10,352 bases of DNA from Chrysochromulina parva (taxonomy: Eukaryota > Haptophyta > Prymnesiales > Chrysochromulinaceae): assembly GCA_002887195.1 (NCBI GenBank), contig PJAB01002128.1, forward strand, positions 1-10,352, written 5' to 3'. Made by a program: the position numbers and the translations under genes. The notes beneath the pieces were generated by a model that made no database searches, was not told the DNA's origin, and saw nothing but the letters and a program-made list of their open reading frames with translations. Shown in pieces: positions 8,401-10,352 of the stretch (the first letter of the stretch is position 1; every line of letters begins with the position of its first letter).

Positions 8401-9104
8401 AGGCCGCACTCTATTGTCAGGGCCTCACCTACCACGATTCACGCGCGCGTCGCGCCGGCCTCCCCCCTCTCTCGCGCAGCCATGACCTCCTGCGCACTCT
8501 AGCGGAGAATGAGCGGCGAGAGGTCTACCTCGCTCGCCTCCAGAGGAAGCAAGGACGTCTAGCAGCCATCGCGGCCTCTCGTCGGGGCGCCGTCCGCCTC
8601 GCGATCGCCCGTGCAGCAAAGGCCGAGTTCATGGCGACGCACGAGGGGGTGCCTCAGCTCTTTGACCACGCGCAGCTCGCTCGTCTCAACGCCACTCGCC
8701 CGCCCGATGAGCAGCTCGAGCTGATGGGAGCTTCACCCGGCTTGCTCAAGCACCACTGCTGCTACCCGTGCTGCCCTCACTTCCTGAGAGACCTTCGCAG
8801 TCCGAAGGATCGAGCTGCCGCAACCGCGGCCGGTACCGCCACTGGCCACGGCCGGTCCGCGGCGCACTTCCGTCGCCACGGCCTCTTTCGGCACCTCAAG
8901 TGGTTTCAGTGGCCCGACCGCTCTTGGACCAAGGCAATGCATGCCACGGCGCTACAGGAGTTGAGCCGCCGGCCAGCCCTGAGCCGAATCGAGTTTGTCG
9001 AGATGTGTGCGCGCAAGTTAGACGAACGGCGCAACGGCATGTCGCACACCGAGCTCGAGCGCTTGCTAGGGCTCATTCACGACAGTGTGACGTCTCGTCT
9101 GTAG
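2413..9104 (+). CDS. Large PARP-like ADP-ribosyltransferase-domain protein, two exons (2413-3314, 3485-9104)
   Basis: Seen: exon 1 (ATG 2413, MSDFARLSTLYKQL) and the long downstream frame, which ends at TAG 9102-9104, are joined in frame by removing 3315-3484 (AC|G = Thr301), giving about 2,173 aa. Residues 1-300 are helix-rich with a Ser/Asp patch. Residues about 374-445 are a Glu/Ala/Gly acidic spacer. Residues about 455-545 match the PARP catalytic fold: LAFHG (H465), LAGILAEGLL, YGDGRYLS (Y508), AAEY, VLLCLVAPG; PARP1 has WHG, FAGILSQGL, FGKGIYFA, SANY. The third catalytic Glu is not evident; Gln598 may sit there, which in this family would fit mono-ADP-ribosylation or inactivity. Residues about 830-930 may be a beta-sandwich, interrupted by P878-886. 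About 1000-2000 is Ala/Leu-rich, mostly helical and unrecognised. A Cys/His cluster (HHCCYPCCPH, 2057-2066) may bind zinc. An in-frame ATG at 2182 would add 77 low-complexity residues. Two separate genes remain the alternative model. Confidence 0.75.
3315..3394 (+). repeat. 18-bp direct repeat at the splice donor and the internal CAG|GT
   Basis: GTACGCGCTCAAGCTCCG at 3315-3332 recurs at 3377-3394 with one mismatch (G to A at the 13th base). The first copy begins exactly at the intron donor; the second begins exactly after an internal CAG. The offset is 62 bp. Both copies can encode YALKLR in the same relative frame, as expected if a piece of coding sequence was duplicated. Confidence 0.85.
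3341..3370 (+). repeat. 10-bp minisatellite, three perfect copies of CCTCTGATTG
   Basis: Three identical tandem units lie inside the intron, between the two 18-bp repeats. Each contains CTGAT, which fits the yUnAy branch-site consensus and sits shortly before the CAG at 3374-3376. They also contain the TGA that closes the exon 1 frame when the intron is retained. Confidence 0.9.
3791..3893 (+). repeat. Purine-rich GAGGCG-type repeat encoding the acidic spacer
   Basis: About 100 bp made almost only of GGAGG, GAGGCG and GGGGAGG motifs, with one longer stretch (GGAAGCGGTGGAGGCGGAGG) present twice. In frame it encodes Glu/Ala/Gly, a flexible acidic linker just before the PARP-like domain. The many short G runs on the plus strand could form G-quadruplexes. 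Length may vary between alleles. Confidence 0.8.
5214..5240 (+). repeat. (CCG)9 microsatellite encoding nine prolines
   Basis: Nine perfect CCG codons encode P878-886 of the PARP-like protein, inside the possible beta-sandwich segment. A polyproline linker is likely; the tract could also bind SH3, WW or profilin-type partners. Repeat length may be polymorphic. Confidence 0.9.
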
Positions 9105-9443
9105 GATGGAGATCTGTCTTCAAGACTGTACACTGTTAGACTGGTAGACTCCCTTCCCGCTCCAGCTGAGAGCCGGTTCTTTCTTGTCGATCGTCGATCT
9201 TAATTCCAAATTCGGAGTTATTCTTTTTGTAGAGGTATTGACATGTATGAATCGCCGTGTACTGAGTTGGTTTGCCTTTTATTCTTCCCCGCCAATCCCT
9301 GACAATACCGGGCATTCCAAAGCCCTCGGCCCAGCCTGGTCCCGTCGGGGGTCAGCGTTTGAGGCATCAACTAGTAACCGAGTAGCATCTCACCCGCCGC
9401 TCCAGACAGCCACGGTTCTCGCATGCGAGGACCCCCAATTACT

Positions 9444-9520
9444 CGTCATACACTCGTCATACACACGTTATACTCACGTCATACACACGTTATACTCACG
9501 TCATACTCACGGCCATACTA
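9444..9520. repeat. 11-bp minisatellite (about seven copies)
   Basis: Units starting at 9444, 9455, 9466, 9477, 9488, 9499 and 9510 follow CGTCATACACA or CGTTATACTCA. The period stays exactly 11 bp, and units 3-6 alternate between the CGTTATACTCA and CGTCATAC forms, hinting at a 22-bp higher-order unit. It lies in the 3' intergenic region and has no coding role that can be seen. Confidence 0.9.
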
Positions 9521-9799
9521 ACGGAACCCTCATGGAACCCCATGTTCCAATGCCCCCCCACGAGCTCAGCTTCACAGTTCGTTGGGCTCGGTTGGGATGA
9601 TTGTATAGTGTTAACGAACACGACGTCCCCCCAATGCCTCAGAAACCCCATTGTAGTCAGCTTCCGCGACACCGTGCGCGGCCATAGGTCATGGAAGTCC
9701 CCCTGAGCGGTAGCGAGTCCTCTCAAGTGCGGTGTGCGGACGAGCGCGAGGGCATCGAAGATGGGCATATGGTATGGGGTGGCCAGTGAGATAAGAGGC

Positions 9800-9935
9800 C
9801 ACCTGCTGCCCCCAGCGCGCTTCACCAGGGTGGACCTGCTTCGTCCCAACGCTCCCCCTCCCCGCCCTAACATGCCCCACCACCTGCGGCCCCCAGCGCG
9901 CTTCACCAGGGTGGACCTGCTTCGTCCCCACGCTC
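9800..9935. repeat. 55-bp direct repeat, two copies 81 bp apart
   Basis: The segment 9800-9854 recurs at 9881-9935 with two mismatches in 55 bases, separated by a 26-bp C-rich spacer. The core is CAGCGCGCTTCACCAGGGTG followed by GACCTGCTTCGTCC. There are no terminal inverted repeats and no coding similarity. It may be a local duplication or part of a dispersed genomic repeat. Confidence 0.9.
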
Positions 9936-10006
9936 TCTACGCTCTCTCACCCGAGCCCCCCTCTGCGCAACGCGTGCCTGAACCTCAAGTTGTGCTCCGC
10001 GTCCTT

Positions 10007-10352
10007 CTAGACCTTGTATGGTTTAGTCGTTGGCTTATTCGTTGGGGCTTGGATCCTCGGTGGCATTGGGGGCTTGGCGGCTGGCACCTTGCCCTTGCGC
10101 CTCTTGATGAGCACATACAGAGCAGAGAGCACGAGGCAGCCTCCGAGGCCGAGACCGAGGCCGAGCCCGAGAGGAAGGGCGAGCGAATTGCTAGTGTTGG
10201 GAATGTTGTCGTTGGTCGTGAATGTTGGCGCGGAAGTGACGGTGATTCCGAGGAAGGAGCTGGCGGCCGAAGTCGAGCCAAGTGTGCTGGCGAGAGCGTT
10301 CGTGATGCCGGAGGCGGTGGAGCCGACGGGAACCGCTATGACAGCTGTGATG
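10007..10352 (-). CDS. C-terminus of a single-pass membrane protein, 5' end outside window
   Basis: Seen: an open minus-strand frame from the right edge to TAG at 10007-10009, giving the last 114 residues. Residues 1-43 (ITAVIAVPVGSTASGITNAL onward, ending FLGITVTSAPT) are Ser/Thr/Ala-rich and look like a small alpha/beta extracellular module. Residues about 57-82 are a hydrophobic helix with a LGLGLGLGLGG glycine-zipper run, followed by KRRKGK as a stop-transfer signal and a Pro/Lys-rich tail of about 25 residues. Inference: a type I surface protein with most of its mass outside the cell and a short cytoplasmic end. Similar endings, a short repeated module then a membrane helix and basic tail, are common in large algal surface proteins, but no family can be named from this piece. 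The (LG)n run is encoded by GAGGCC-type repeats at about 10147-10172. Confidence 0.72.
   Translation of the reverse strand, partial: ITAVIAVPVGSTASGITNALASTLGSTSAASSFLGITVTSAPTFTTNDNIPNTSNSLALPLGLGLGLGLGGCLVLSALYVLIKRRKGKVPAAKPPMPPRIQAPTNKPTTKPYKV

Larger units (their letters stand above)
9105..10006. other. Intergenic region between convergent genes
   Basis: About 900 bp between the TAG of the PARP-like gene and the TAG of the membrane-protein gene on the other strand, so it should hold two facing 3' ends. From 9105 to 9440 the base composition falls and no coding pattern, tRNA or clear AATAAA signal is seen. From 9444 to 9520 there is an 11-bp minisatellite, and from 9800 to 9935 a 55-bp direct repeat. 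A minus-strand frame (9496-9906) spans both repeats but shows no recognisable domain. Confidence 0.6.

Noticed and set aside
9516..9577. TACTAAC plus a later CAG as an intron 3' end
   Set aside because: TACTAAC arises from the last unit of the minisatellite, and no coding exon follows.
9496..9906. Minus-strand 136-codon frame with a repeated TLVKRAGG-like segment
   Set aside because: It spans the 55-bp repeat and part of the minisatellite. No domain is recognised and its start lies in the repeat, so it is probably chance. A degraded gene fragment cannot be excluded.
1..10352. Giant-virus or bacterial origin
   Set aside because: Spliceosomal intron, minisatellites, wide spacing and the surface-protein style fit a GC-rich alga better. 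No viral hallmark gene or operon is present.

Overview
The window looks like nuclear DNA from a GC-rich unicellular eukaryote, most plausibly a haptophyte or similar microalga. Reasons: a spliceosomal-type intron with GT donor, CTAAC branch site and CAG acceptor; long repeat-rich GC-rich genes; eukaryotic signalling domains (U-box, PARP-like ADP-ribosyltransferase); no Shine-Dalgarno or operon structure; and minisatellites between genes. The lineage is inference from style and architecture; no marker gene is present.

Layout. (1) Positions 1-1883, minus strand: the 5' 627 codons of a gene that runs off the left edge. It encodes about 12-13 Sel1 (TPR-like) repeats in a regular 108-bp tandem array, then a charged Lys/Glu/Ala helical linker, then the first half of a U-box (E3 ubiquitin ligase) domain. 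(2) Positions 1884-2412: a divergent intergenic/promoter region with a TA run, a G-box core, a 12-bp palindrome and a pyrimidine-rich degenerate repeat. (3) Positions 2413-9104, plus strand: one very large gene, read here as two exons (2413-3314 and 3485-9104) joined across a 170-nt intron, giving about 2,173 aa. It carries a PARP-like ADP-ribosyltransferase fold near residues 455-545, an acidic spacer before it, a possible beta-sandwich module, a long mostly helical region of unknown function, and a C-terminal Cys/His cluster. (4) Positions 9105-10006: non-coding sequence with an 11-bp minisatellite and a 55-bp direct repeat. (5) Positions 10007-10352, minus strand: the 3' end of a gene for a single-pass membrane protein with a basic cytoplasmic tail, running off the right edge.

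The U-box gene and the PARP-like gene are transcribed away from a shared 529-bp region, so they could be co-regulated. A link between ubiquitination and ADP-ribosylation is known elsewhere (for example PARP9 with DTX3L), but here it is only a hypothesis from adjacency. The most unusual local structure is the intron at 3315-3484. Its donor lies in an 18-bp segment that is repeated 62 bp downstream directly behind a CAG, making an internal CAG|GT point that could act as an alternative acceptor or a recursive splice site.
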